This document shows positions 1 to 10,512 of a stretch of DNA of 64,000 nt, piece by piece (the stretch's first letter is position 1; every line of letters starts with the position of its first letter). The position numbers and the translations under genes were made by a program. The stretch is from Macrosoma leucophasiata (taxonomy: Eukaryota > Arthropoda > Insecta > Lepidoptera > Hedylidae): positions 9,121,501 to 9,185,500 of the forward strand of contig JAWQUS010000004.1 in assembly GCA_036365455.1 (NCBI GenBank), read 5' to 3'. Under the pieces are notes generated by a model that saw only the letters and a list, made by a program, of their open reading frames with translations, had not been told where the DNA came from and did not search any database.

Positions 1-1
1 A

Positions 2-1318
2 CTATTAACAGAACGGTTTGACAATGAACGTTTACTAGTGAACAACCACGTTAAAGCATTGTTTGAGTTAGAGTGTCTTAAAAAAGAATCTAGCGGTGGT
101 CTTCGCAATATTGTAGACATTACGAACAAAAACTTACGATCTTTGGCTACCTTAGGCCAACCGACTGACCACTGGGACACACTTATAATTTATTTAATCG
201 CTTCCAAATTAGATTACAGAACTACACGTGAATGGGAAGAATCTAAAGGTAACAAAAATGGTTTTCCTAGCTTATCAGATTTTCTAAAATTTTTAAACAA
301 CAAATCAGAATTATTAGAGACAATGCAAGGTATAAAATTTAATAATATTGATAATAATAAAAAACAACAATCAATAACAAACAATTCTAAAAGTTTTATA
401 ATTGAGACAACAAATACAAATAAAAGTAAAAATAATAGTTCCTTTTCTAAACACTTGAGTTGCCCTTTGTGCAAAAAACAACATTTTCTTTTTTCATGTC
501 AACTTTTCAGATCCCTTGAAGTTGATGAACGCATTTCAAAAGTATCAGAACTGAAAGTGTGTCATAATTGTTTACGCCCTGGACATACTAGTAAAACCTG
601 TATTTTAACACATTGCAAATATTGCAAGTCTAAACACAATACATTACTGCACAAACATTACACAAATGAAAAACAACAAGCTCCCATACTTGAGGAAGCC
701 GTGGCCTTATCCGCAAGTATTGAGAGAGCATCTTCATCTTACGAAAGTAGTAATCGTTGTACTCTACTGTCCACAGCTTTGGTGACAGTGCGAGGTGCAA
801 ACGGCGTCTATCACACTGCCCGTCTTCTGCTCGACAATGGCAGTACCTCGAATTTCATGACACAGGAGTTGTGTGATAAACTCGGCTTGGTGAGACGTAG
901 TCGTGACTCCACCGTGACCGGCATCAATGGTCAGGTATCTGTTAGTACAGAGTCTTGTAAAATAACTATTAAATCTTTATTAACGACTTACGAAACAAAC
1001 ATAAATTGTAACGTTTTACCCCGAATCACTAGTTTAATGCCAAATAACTATATTAACACAGACCAAATTTCTTTACCCAAAGGTATACAACTGGCTGACC
1101 CGTCTTACAACGTACCTTCTTCTATAGACGTCTTAGTCGGCGCAGAAGTATTTTGGGATATTTTACTGTCTAATGTAATTTCTTTAGGTTCCAATAAACC
1201 AAAATTACACGAATCAAAGTTAGGCTGGATCATAACCGGCACCATATCTAAAAATAACTACAGTAAAAATATGACACCATCATGTCATTCCATTCAAAAT
1301 GAAAACCATAAGAGTTAA
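2..1318 (+). pseudogene. BEL/Pao gag-protease fragment (5' open, RT lost)
   Basis: The frame is already open at the window start, so the true start lies upstream; the GTG at 38 is not a real start. Counting from that GTG, residues 1-100 resemble the DUF1759 gag region of Pao elements. They are followed by a CPLC motif near 142, a CCHC zinc knuckle at 175-188 (C-x2-C-x4-H-x4-C) and a further CKYC/H cluster. A retropepsin-like domain (DUF1758 type) spans about 245-400, with the active-site loop at 266-268 reading D-N-G instead of the usual D-S/T-G. A GWIITG motif follows at 396-401. Gag would package the RNA and the protease would cut the polyprotein. Translation stops at 1318, just before the point where reverse transcriptase should begin. 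The altered DNG loop suggests an inactive protease, but it could simply be decay. Confidence 0.87.
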
Positions 1319-1349
1319 TGTTTTCTATCAATACCTATACCTAGTAGAT

Positions 1350-1637
1350 ACTGGCGTCGGGACGTGACGAACCCACCGCCCACTAGCGGAAGAATTTTTT
1401 TACTAGAAGAGAATTCTTCCACTAGTGCAGTCAGTCAACCGAACAATGGCGGTCAAACCATTCCAATCGGGCAGTAGTAAGTGCAATAACGCAAGATGGG
1501 CAGCAGCATCCTGCGATAAAACTACTGCCACTGCGATCGCCAATCCACATGCCAAGCATGGCGATTATGGCATATCCCCCCTATGGGGAGGCTTTGGTCC
1601 ACCATTGGACCTCTTTCGGCTAAAATGATGATCATTA
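1350..1637 (+). mobile_element. Short RTE-ended non-autonomous element (family D, copy 1)
   Basis: The left part (from about 1424) matches the 5' end of the RTE at 62.3 kb read on its coding strand, including the stretch from CAATGGCGG to GCGATTATGGCAT. The right part (about 1581-1637) matches the 3' end of the same RTE: a GGAGGCTTTGG-type stretch, then a GGACCTCTTTCGGCT-like stretch and ATGATGAT. Everything between, meaning endonuclease and reverse transcriptase, is absent. Upstream of the RTE-like part is a family-specific head (GCGT..GGGACGTGACGA, then AGCGGAAGAA) also seen at 29.5 and 45.3 kb. It sits exactly where the Pao reverse transcriptase should be. Confidence 0.75.
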
Positions 1638-1678
1638 GCTATATTATAAAATGGGCACCAAACGCCTCTATTTCTTCC

Positions 1679-2195
1679 TAATCAGCCAGGTCTTTGACCC
1701 CTTGGGCATTTTAGAGCCATTCATAAACGGATCTCTTTTTTCTCTAATAAGCCAGGTCTTTGACCCCTTGGGCATTTTAGGGCCATGCATAAAAGGATCT
1801 CTATTTTCTCTAATAAGCCAGGTCTTTGACCCCTTGGGCATTTTAGGGCCATGCATAAAAGGATCTCATTTTACCTCTTATAAGCCAGGTCTTTTACCCC
1901 TTAGGCATTTTTGAACGATGTAAAAAAAAAGGTATCATTTTACCTCTAATAAGCCAGGTCTTTGACCCCTTAGGCATTTTTGAGCCATGTAAAAAAATGG
2001 TCTTATTTTACCTCTAATAAGCCAGGCCTTTGACCCCTTAGGCATTTTTGAGCCATGTAAAAAAAATGGTCTTATTTTACCTCTAATAAGCCAGGTCTTT
2101 GACCCCTTAGGCATTTTTGAGCCATGTAAAAAAAAATGGTCTTATTTTACCTCTAATAAGCCAGGTCTTTGACCCCTTAGGCATTTTAGAACCGT
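1679..2195 (+). repeat. 67-bp tandem array, about 8 copies
   Basis: Eight head-to-tail units of about 66-69 bp share the core AAGCCAGGTCTTTGACCCCT followed by a GGCATTTT motif. The first units carry CATAAAAGGATCTC spacers, and later ones carry an A-run and GGTCTTATTTTACC, so two subtypes are arranged in blocks. Open frames across it on both strands only reflect the period. It lies between the family D element and the remaining Pao integrase. Confidence 0.92.
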
Positions 2196-2401
2196 GCATT
2201 GTCTTGTCATTGCAATGTCTCGGTCATTATTAAAACACAATTCTTATCACTTATACAATTACTTCCATTTCAATAATTTCCGTATTCCACTTCAGGTCTT
2301 ATGTGATTACGATTAGACACATATTATGTTTGTAGTGATGAGTCAGCCAGTGTGTGCCTTCTTACATCTAAAAATAAGTGTTAACTTAAGTGTTACTTGA
2401 C

Positions 2402-3750
2402 AACATAGTCGGTCACAGCTGGAGTTACGAACTGTCAAAGCACAACCCGGCAGACATAGTGTCGTGGGGTGCGACAGCTGATCTACTTATCTCATCATAG
2501 TAAAGTTCTACACGGCTACACAATACTCTTAAATATACCTACTAAATAATCAATAATAATTAAAAAAAAAAAATAAAAAACAAAATATAATACAAACATT
2601 AAACATAAATACAGATCATAATAGTACAAATAAGTTCTTACACAATTTAATAAATACATTATCTAATGTTATACACAATCAAAAAGAATAAGCTTTTGTC
2701 TTTATTAACCTTCATAGGCGAGGATAAACCGCTGCGAGTAGGCGGAAGGCTTCATAGCTCATTTTACTCATATAATATGAAGCATCCGATCATTTCAGGT
2801 TCAGTACATCATAACACTTAAATTATTTTTGATCTCTATTCATGCTAATCTACCTAGCGGTAGATTGCACTTAGAATATTCATTCTTTCAAAAACCGGAT
2901 TACATTATGCCGGGCCAGTGATGGTACCTAGTCTTCAAAAATCTTATACCTATTTGTAAATTTATTTGCTTTTCAGTGATGCCGTTCTTAGCTGCTCTTT
3001 ACCTATCGGTTCATATCGCGGCAAGGCAAACCTCCAAACTACCTACTTCGATAATGGAACCACGTTTGTCGGGGCTTTCACCTAACTTTCTTTTCTTTTA
3101 AATAATTTACAATCAGAACTCCACGTAGCAGAAACAGGTATTAAATCTAAACTTATTCCTACCTACTTACTTCATTTAAGTGTCCGCTGAGATGCCCTAG
3201 TAAAATCATTAAAACATAATTGAGAATAGTGTTAGGTCTAACTCACCTCACTTATGAGGAAATGTGTGCTTGTCTTGTTCAAATCGAGACTATATTGAAT
3301 TCACGTCCACTAACACCTCTCTCATCAGACCTCTCAGATCTAACATGCCTAACCCCATCCCATTTCCTGATTGGACGGCCACTGCTATCAGTACCTCATG
3401 CACAAACATCGGAGGAGATCAAGATCTACAGTCTCCAAAGACATGAGCGCATAGAGAGGCTGAGGCAACATATTTGGGCACGCTTCTCACATGAATATGT
3501 ATCTCAACTCCAGCAGAAGCAGAAGTGGCACTACTCTTCCGGCCAGCTTATCCTGTTGTGGCTCTTGGGACGAGTCATCAGTCTACACATCGGCAGGGAC
3601 GGCGGGCATACACGCGCTTGTGCCCTCTACCCATCAACTGTTGAAGAACAAGTACTTCAACGGGCGGCAGTATGTCAAGCACTTCAATATCATTCATCGT
3701 GCTTGATTGGTGGAGGCGGGCCCCACCGACGTCGTGTCGTCGAATCGTGA
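2402..3750 (+). pseudogene. BEL/Pao RNase H-integrase remnant
   Basis: Translated pieces appear in three frames in the expected order. A linker with SKHNPADIVSWGA lies at about 2430-2475. A DKPLRVGGRL zinc-binding-region motif lies near 2720. The integrase core follows, with TGLHYAGPVMV (about 2898-2930), RFISRQGKPPNYL and DNGTTFVGAF (about 3000-3080). The C-terminal part at 3236-3540 has LNSRPLTPLSSD and LTPSHFLIGRP, then a DUF5641-like segment. Integrase would insert the cDNA. At least three frameshifts and several stops separate the pieces, and an in-frame stop follows DNGTTFVGAFT. From 3540 onward the frame is lost and only a scrambled C-terminus remains. It cannot be expressed as one protein. 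Confidence 0.85.
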
Positions 3751-4062
3751 GGCGTGACGACACCGACGTCGCTGACGGAGACGACCAACCACGTTGTTTG
3801 TTCAATCATTCAGTCAATCATGTCTTCAATCCTTTCTAATTTTTGCATTGTAACACTCTCTCACCACGGCTCTTTCTGAAGACATCTTATACCAGTGAAA
3901 TACATAGTTCAACTTTAAATTACCTTTTATTTAAAGTACATTACAACAAATATACAGTCCACTCTATACCACCTCCAACAATGAAGTTGTACTTCTTTAG
4001 CAAAACAGTCCAATATACCAGAAATAAATAAAAAACGACAAAAAATATACAATAGATAATAA
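3751..4062. other. No gene; probable Pao 3' LTR region
   Basis: This stretch follows the end of the Pao coding remnant and includes a pyrimidine-rich segment and a CCACCTCCAACA end near 3985. That position and composition suit a Pao 3' LTR, but with no second LTR in the window its borders are a guess. Confidence 0.35.
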
Positions 4063-4842
4063 TCTATACTTATAATAAATCTGTAGAAGTGTACATTCTG
4101 TACATTGAAAATATTGAAAAAATAAATACCATAATGTTACTAGATCGATACCGAACACAAATATGTGATTAGAAATTTTTTTGTCTGTCTGTCTGTTTGT
4201 TCAAGCATCACATAAAAAATACCGGTCCGATTGCAATGAAACTTGGTATGATTATACTTTAACCTTTGGCGCACAACACTGGGTACTTTTTATCCCGGAA
4301 AAATGTCTGTTTGTCTGTATGTTTGTGCACGCTAATTTCAGAAACGGCTTATTTAATTTGCAGTTTTCACTAATATATTGTGGTAAGTTTCACTTACCAT
4401 TTAGTGTTTGTTTCATCAATCGGTTCAGAAATTAAAAAGTTACGACAGTTTAAAGAATCATGTACCTATTATCGAACATTTTTAAACTATTCTGTATCTA
4501 TCATCTGTCTTTTTTAGGGTGCCGTATCTAAAAGGTAAAAACTGACCCTATTACTAAACCTCCGCTGTCTGCCTGTCTGCCCGTCCATCCGTCTGTCTGT
4601 CACTAGGCTATATTTCATAAACAGTGATAGCTAGAAAGCTACAATTTCACAAATTATGTATTTCTGTTACCACTATAACGACAAAATTAAATACTAAAAA
4701 TAAGAAAATGAAAATATTTAGGGGTCCAAGGCGGCATACAATAAACGTTTTTTTTTTTCGTATATTTTTTCCTCGAAATCAATAACGGTAGCAGGTAGAC
4801 GCTTAAAATTTTCACAGAATTTTTAGGTCTTATGTTGTATAT
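4063..4842 (+). mobile_element. Helitron, 5' part (same family as 39897-41446)
   Basis: It starts A|TCTATACTTATAATAAATC, the TC start expected of a Helitron. It then follows, in the opposite orientation, the sequences at 40745-41446 and 62800-63340: a TGTCTGTCTG run, a CAATGAAACTTGGTATGATT stretch, a CCCGGAAAAATGTCTG-type stretch, a second (CTGTCTG) run, and a cACAGAATTTTTAGGTCT block. Similarity stops near 4842, before the 3' end. The following 4843-4935 holds TACGGAACCCTTC...CGACTCGCACT, a phrase common in lepidopteran repeats. Confidence 0.8.
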
Positions 4843-4958
4843 TACCTTCTAACAAACGTAATTTTGTATGCCATTTTTGTACGGAACCCTTCTTGCACGA
4901 GTTCGACTCGCACTAGGCCGGGTTTTTTCTCTGTTAGTAACATTAAGCATACAGCATA

Positions 4959-5112
4959 GCAGCGTCCCGGCATAGAACAATCGCCGCTATGATCACTATT
5001 CAGCATGCCAAGCGTGGCAATTATGGCATATTCTTTCCTTATGACGCACAACACTTTTAGGAGCATCTTCGGGAAAGGCTTTGTCCCGCGGAGACGGATG
5101 GACGTCTTTCGG
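4959..5112 (+). mobile_element. Family D short RTE-ended element, copy 2 (5' truncated)
   Basis: It contains CATGCCAAGCGTGGCAATTA and the following GGCAT from the RTE-like 5' part, then GGGAAAGGCTTTGTCCCGCG and GACGTCTTTCGG from the RTE-like 3' end. Where other copies and the RTE run into ATGATGATG, this copy runs straight into a GTTGGTGGC-type minisatellite. Confidence 0.68.
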
Positions 5113-5418
5113 ATTTCGTTGATGTCGTTGGTGGCGTTGGAGGTGCTGGCGGTGGTTTTTAGAGGCGATGGAAGCATTGGTGGCGTTGGTGACGGTGGTG
5201 TTATTGATAGTTTTGGAGGCATTAGTGGCATTGGTTGTGGTGGTGGTGGTTTTGGTGACGTTTGTGTCATTGGTGTTTGGTGATGGTGGTGGCGTTGATG
5301 GCGTTGGTGGCGATTGTAGTGGTGGCGATGGTGGAGGTTGTAGTGGTGACAGTGGTGGTGGTGATGTTATGGTAGTGACGATGGTGGTGGTGACGATGGT
5401 AGTGGTGGTATTGCTGGG
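5113..5418 (+). repeat. GTTGGTGGC-type minisatellite
   Basis: An imperfect array of 3-bp-based and 9-bp-based units (GGTGGCGTT, GGTGGTGGT, GATGGTGGT) occupies the position of the tail of the family D element just upstream. Long Gly/Val or Thr/His open frames on both strands are composition artefacts. A second array of the same unit lies at 31641-31968 on the other strand. Confidence 0.9.
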
Positions 5419-5831
5419 TAAAAATGCTCAACGTTAACATTAAATTTTTTTCTTCTGCCGGCACTTACGGAGTGCCTATATTATGCATATATCTATATTT
5501 TATCTTTCATTTTCTATTAGAAGCACTAATTGACCGAAACTGTAGAAAACTTTATAATAATTCTGTAAAAAAAAAATAAGGTACCTATGCATAGAAGTTT
5601 AAAATGGCCCTTTCGAAAATACGGTTCAGCATAGGATGGATGCTTGTTTAAACTCATAATAAGCAATTTTTCGCAATCCTAGCAGGCTGTGTGCTTTTAT
5701 ATCCGATGTCCATGCGTCATATAACATGTACAGAGAAGCATTACTGCAAAGTTGATTTTTTAACCAAAATGTATAATATCCTAAAGCGCTGCCCAAAGTC
5801 CTAAAGCCACTATTCCAAGCAAACAAAGTCG
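5419..5831. other. No gene or repeat recognised
   Basis: Unique-looking AT-rich sequence. I see no coding signal and no match to other parts of the window. Confidence 0.5.
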
Positions 5832-5950
5832 CGGTGATAACGCATCTGCATTTTGACCTTGGTTTTTGTGTGGGTATCTATATGCTGCAGTCATCACTTA
5901 ACATCAATGTGAACTGCATGCTTGTTTGCCACTTCCATTACATAAAAAAG
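5832..5950 (+). mobile_element. SINE A, 3' half
   Basis: It begins at GGTGATAACGCATCTGCATT and ends with ATCACTTAACATCAATGTGA, then TGCATGCTTGTTTGCCAC and an A-rich tail, matching the last 120 bp of the fuller copies at 10513 and 37541. Confidence 0.85.
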
Positions 5951-6990
5951 GGTTAAGAGTTAGGATGAGAATTTTGAAATTAAATATGTTCCAAATAGTG
6001 CCCGTATATTAAATACGTGACATGGGAAACGCAGACTTGAAGACAATGTTACTCAAAACTCAGGTATGTTACGTATGTCTGCATTTTATACAAATCGTAA
6101 ATCTTCAACAATAGTTGAATTACAGTTATTTAGAATGAATACAGTCTAGAATATTTCTAACAGCAGGTATCTTGAAAAGCTTTATCCTCTTTTGAATACC
6201 TTCAAAAGTATGGCGGGCATCCGGGGGAACTTTTTATACATTTAATATTATTTAAGGAGATTTCTCAAAAGTAATGGCCCCGTTCATTCAGGACTTTTTA
6301 TTTATTACCCGTAAGATTATCTGAACAGATGCGAATTGTTACTTTTGTGGAAAACGAATTTCGCTGGGACTATAGTATGAAACTTTTTGAATGCGGTCTA
6401 TATTTTCTCTGGGGACATTCGTCGCTTGATAGAGATTTTGGGCTATTTGGGTGAAAAGTTTTGAAAGGGTCAGTACTTACATACTCGTTACTTTTTAGGG
6501 ATCTATATATCAAGAGAAAAAACCAGAATCCTTCAAAGATCACTCACTGCCTATTGGTCCATCTCTCACTGCCAATTTTCTTCGGAAGTAGGTACCTACT
6601 AGGCTAAGTTGCAATTTTCTACGCAAATGTAAATCAGTGATTTAAACATGAACGTGAGACAAAAATAAGTGGATTTCGAATATAGAACGTCAGATACCCG
6701 TGGTTCTCTTAAAAATTATATTTCCTAGTGTCAACCTCATATTACTGAAAATAACTCTCAAACTTGTTCATTTGATAACTTAAATAAAGGAATAGTTAGA
6801 AAGGCTTTTTCTTAGCACGGCGCTTATCGCGTCAGCTCGGTTCAACTTTAATGTTAACTTCTCTAGATCCCCGTGTAACTTTAATCCGACGTTGTCGGAG
6901 TCCAACTCCCTCACTTCAGTTGGCTGGACGATGCAATTGTTATGCAATAACATCTCGTTTTATAATAAAGTAATGACGAAAGAAGACTGT
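5951..6990. other. No gene recognised
   Basis: About 1 kb of AT-rich sequence without a convincing frame or a match elsewhere in the window. A GC-richer block at 6810-6930 stands out in base composition but could not be named. Confidence 0.45.
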
Positions 6991-7356
6991 TGGTAGAGTT
7001 CCAGTGACGGAGCTCGCGGGCGTAGGCACCACCGCATTACCTAATATACTTGCCGCTAAATGGTAGTGTTCAGCACTATCGTGTTCCGGTCAGGTGGTAA
7101 TGTACGGCCCTGTCATTTCCGGCACAGAGGCATAACACCTAAATGGTAGTGTTCAGCACTATCGTGTTCCGGTCAAGTGGTAATGTACGGCCCTGTCATT
7201 TCCGGCACAGAGGCATAACACCTTAGATCTTAGGAGTGCTAACGCATCTGAATTTTGACTTCTGGTCTTTCTATAGGTGTCTATAGGCTGCAGTCATCAC
7301 TTAACATCAATGTGAACTGCATGCTTGTTTGCCACGTTCATTACATTAAAAAAAAG
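6991..7356 (+). mobile_element. SINE A with internal 84-bp duplication
   Basis: A full-length copy runs from TGGTAGAGTTCCAGTGACGG to an A-rich tail. The 84-bp block starting CTAAATGGTAGTGTTCAGC occurs twice in tandem (7055-7138 and 7139-7222), nearly identical, so the copy is longer than its relatives. Confidence 0.9.
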
Positions 7357-7406
7357 ACTAATTCTATCTATGGACGTATAACTTAGCGCCTGAATTCCGG
7401 AATGTG

Positions 7407-7480
7407 TAGATACATGCATGCATTCAAGCATACATACAAACGGTGACGATTCACCAGTTACGTTTTCTCTCCAGTTATGT
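7407..7480 (-). mobile_element. SINE B fragment
   Basis: ACATGCATGCATTCAAGCAT and the following CACCAGTTACGTTTT match the body of SINE B near its 3' half. Both the tRNA-like head and the normal tail are missing. Confidence 0.65.
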
Positions 7481-8184
7481 TATTGCTCAATAAATAAAAT
7501 GATATTTTGAATAATATTACGTAAACAAAAAAAAAATTTAAAATTTGATATCGAAATTCGATAGAAATTGAAATAAAATTGAGGCAAAGTAGGTACGATA
7601 AACACTTTAAAAGTGTAAATAGGACTTAAGTCTTCTTCTAAAATACTACGATAGGTTCGAAAACACCGCTTAAGCCCGTATTACGACGTCGAAATTTAAT
7701 GGAGCGGGAAAATAGGCTTTATTAGTGACCACGTAGGTACTGCTTCTGAATTAAAAGTATTTAAGATTTTTAAACGAAAATATATGTGTTGTAAGAATTA
7801 AAATATTGCATCTTTTTCTTCAATTTGCTTGCTGTGATAAATTATGTCTATACGTATATACGCATATACGAGCATATTAACTTGGGTTTTTTAATCGTAT
7901 TTTGTTGTTTGAATAAAATATTTTAATATTTAAATACCTATAATAGTGAACTGCATGCTTGTTTGCCGCCACACAAAAAAATCGTACATTTTCTTTAATA
8001 TAAAAAATATATTAATACACAAATCCCCATCCTCCACCAAAAGCAGATAAAGTAAACTTACAAAAAGTTTTTGACTGTCGCTACGCTTTATAATGAAAGA
8101 ATTTCTGTGACGTCTTTGGAAAATGCTGGAACTGACTATTAGGTAAAGTAAAACAAAATTGAATTATTTCAATAAATAATAAAA
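7481..8184. other. No gene; one SINE A tail fragment
   Basis: AT-rich sequence. The only recognisable item is GTGAACTGCATGCTTGTTTG at about 7947-7966, an isolated SINE A tail. Confidence 0.5.
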
Positions 8185-8224
8185 AAATGCGTTTACACTC
8201 ACAGCCCCACACTGGATAGAAACT
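8185..8224 (-). mobile_element. SINE C tail fragment
   Basis: TTTACACTCACAGCCCCACA and the following bases match the 3' end of SINE C copies at 12.98, 27.93 and 44.46 kb. Only about 40 bp remain. Confidence 0.6.
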
Positions 8225-8400
8225 TCTACTTCTAATATTATGATGCGTTTACCTCTTGCTCTTCTACTATGACGTATCTACTCGTCGTTGTACCTACTAA
8301 ACGAATATATTTGCAAGACGTATCGGCGTTACAAACTTTAAAAATGTCTTTTTATTCGTATTAATAAAATATTATACTACGACATATTTTTTAATATATA

Positions 8401-8624
8401 CTAGCTGACCCGGAAATTGCCTCAGAATGCAATAATATGTCAAAGGTTTGATAGATACGGACTTTTTGTATGGGAAAATGAAATTGTGGTTTTTACTACT
8501 TCCATTCAATTCATTAACATTTACTTACTTTTTAAACCTTCCCTGGACTTCAAAAAATCATTCAAAACTAAAATTAGCCAAATCAGTCCAGCCGTTCTCA
8601 AGTTTTAGAGAGACACAGCAATTG
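8401..8624 (-). mobile_element. Helitron (ACTAGCTGACCCGG family)
   Basis: On the minus strand it ends ...CCGGGTCAGCTAG before a T, the CTRR end expected of Helitrons. Its interior matches the element at 52072-52332 (a phrase with GTCAAAGGTTTGATAGA and a TTTGTATGGGAAA block), including a frame on the other strand shared only because the DNA is shared. It abuts a second Helitron at its 5' side. Confidence 0.82.
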
Positions 8625-8807
8625 TCTATATATATAAATCTCGTGTCACAATGTTTGTCCTCAATGGACTCCTAAACCACTTAACCGATTATAATAAAAT
8701 TAGCACACCATGTGCAGTTCGATCCAACTTGAGAGATAGGATAGCTTACATTACGCTATGACTAATAGGAGCAGAGCAGCGCGGGCGAAGCCGGGGCGGG
8801 CCGCTAG
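8625..8807 (+). mobile_element. Short Helitron, head-to-head with its neighbour
   Basis: It begins TCTATATATATAAATCTCGT and ends GCGAAGCCGGGGCGGGCCG then CTAG, followed by T. The GC-rich hairpin just before the CTAG end and the TC start are the Helitron terminal hallmarks. An AT dinucleotide run follows at 8806-8822. Confidence 0.8.
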
Positions 8808-9231
8808 TATATATATATATATAGATGATGTCCTACACTCATGAATCTTATCACTGAAAAACTTTTAATCATGTGGCAGCTCATATGCAAGCCAATTCCA
8901 GTACCTAAAAGTATTAAAGCTAAATTATTTTCAATTCGAATAAATTAAACTTTACTTGTGCGTCCGCGTCTAAACTTTTTTAATATCTCACAACCCTTTT
9001 TGCTATTGGAAGATCGAATAACAGATGACACCAACCATTGTGAACGGTCTTCGTGATTTATTATCGATTTGCGGACTTTTATTATGAACGTCATGCTTTT
9101 TTGTATTGGAAATATGAACAAACGTTTTGTCCATCCATCCCTATGTCATCCATATTCGAGTTGAGTATAGATTTATTTTTGGCAGGAATTTCGTGCTGGG
9201 TTTCAATATTTTTGATATATACCTATATATA
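8808..9231. other. No gene recognised
   Basis: AT-rich sequence after a short TA run. I see no coding signal and no recognised repeat. Confidence 0.5.
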
Positions 9232-9516
9232 ATTTTTTTTTTATGTAACGGAAGTGGCAACAATCATGCAGTTCACATTGATGTTAAGTGATGACTGCAT
9301 CTTATAGACACCCACACGAAGACCAAGATCAAAATGCAGATGCGTTACCACTGAGACCTAAGGTGTTATGCCTCTGTGCCGGAAATTACAGGGCCGTACA
9401 TTAATACCTGACCGGAACATGATAGTGCTAAACACTACCATTTAGCGGCAAGTATATTAGGTAATGCAGTGGTGACTATGCCCGCGAGCTCCGTCACTGG
9501 AGCTCTACCACCAGTA
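9232..9516 (-). mobile_element. SINE A, full length
   Basis: In plus orientation it runs from the T-run and GGAAGTGGCAACAATCATGC to GAGCTCTACCACCAGTAAAG, the exact reverse of the 10513 copy, with the same conserved 5' end. Confidence 0.9.
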
Positions 9517-10512
9517 AAGTTATTATTATTTATTTGCACATTTAAATAGGACCAGAAGCTATCGCCGGCCGCTTTGGGCTTATCCATGGTAAACCCGCTT
9601 CGGGGTCATAACTATAATAAGGATATAATTAAACGAAGACTCGCCTAGTTAAACCAGAAGCGGTATAACTCTGCCAAATAAAGCGTCATTAGATGGACGG
9701 GCGACTTTACAGTCCCAGCGATCTAAATAACTTACTCTTGATACAATTCATCAACAAATTAAATTATGTACATAATATTTAAGGAAGTAAAAAAAAATCT
9801 TGTTATATGCAAAAGAACCACTACCCGAAATAGCAATAACAATATTTAGTATGTAATACAACATTTGCGAACAACAAAATATTATAAAATTTCGTTTATT
9901 AAAAATTTATTCTCTGAAATCAGTAGCCCATAACATTATAAAGAATATTTTTCGTAATTGACAATATACCTACTGGGGCTACATTTGCGGCAAGCATTTA
10001 GCGGCTATCGCATCCCTTTATTACCAATTCATGCCAACGGGCGGATCGCTAAAAACACACTCCCTATGACGGTTACAAGCAAAATCTGTTAAAGGTCGTT
10101 TCAGACCGCGACTTGTAAACGCGTATGTACCTATAAGGTCGTTTTTCAAGCGCATGTAGGTGCTTATAGGCTCCACGCTCCACTTTTGTCACTGACGCAC
10201 CCACGAGCGTTGACACGCTTCTCGTATAAGTAATCTTTCTTCGCTTGAATCCATGTTGTACTGACTCACCACTTTCGGTTGGTGCCAACCCGCCGGAAGA
10301 AGCCCGTGTACGCCAGTCCAGTGAGGGCTTGACATAGACAAGTGTCAAACGATTTCTAATCTACAAATGCTAACGCTTAAGCGTTAGTCATCTAAGGTGG
10401 TAGCCAACGTATAACTCCCCCTGGTAGCACGGTTCCAGTTTTCATAAATCAATTTCCACACTTTCACATAGACACATGACAGATGATGTTGAAACATCTC
10501 ACATAAAATCTT
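9517..10512. other. No gene; one 18-bp palindrome
   Basis: The stretch 9540-9730 is GC-richer than its surroundings and unnamed. A perfect palindrome CTAACGCTTAAGCGTTAG lies at 10370-10387. Minus-strand open frames at 10073-10348 show no domain I recognise. Confidence 0.45.

Larger units (their letters stand above)
1..3990 (+). mobile_element. Decayed BEL/Pao LTR retrotransposon, internally replaced
   Basis: Gag, protease, an RNase H to integrase linker and integrase pieces occur in canonical BEL/Pao order on one strand. The reverse transcriptase and most of RNase H are missing. In their place sit a short RTE-ended element (about 1350-1637) and a 67-bp tandem array (1679-2195). The 5' LTR and gag start lie outside the window. 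A 3' LTR probably falls within about 3760-3985, but no partner LTR is available here to prove its borders. The gag-protease part is open and the integrase part is frameshifted, so the copy is dead. Family assignment is firm from the domain order and from motifs such as NPAD, RVGGRL, DNGT and LTPSHFLIGRP. Confidence 0.88.

Noticed and set aside
1651..1914. 87-codon frame with a repeated FDPLGI phrase
   Set aside because: It is the translation of the 67-bp tandem array and exists on both strands. The FDPLGI phrase resembles a Pao motif by eye, but it is confined to the repeat.
5005..5437. Open frames rich in Gly/Val and, on the other strand, Thr/His
   Set aside because: They lie in the GTTGGTGGC minisatellite; all frames are open because of the repeat composition.
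8417..8675. Frame similar to the minus-strand frame at 52078-52308, suggesting a conserved peptide
   Set aside because: The similarity comes from two copies of one non-autonomous Helitron.
10370..10387. 18-bp palindrome as a regulatory operator
   Set aside because: Single short palindrome without any gene nearby; expected occasionally by chance.
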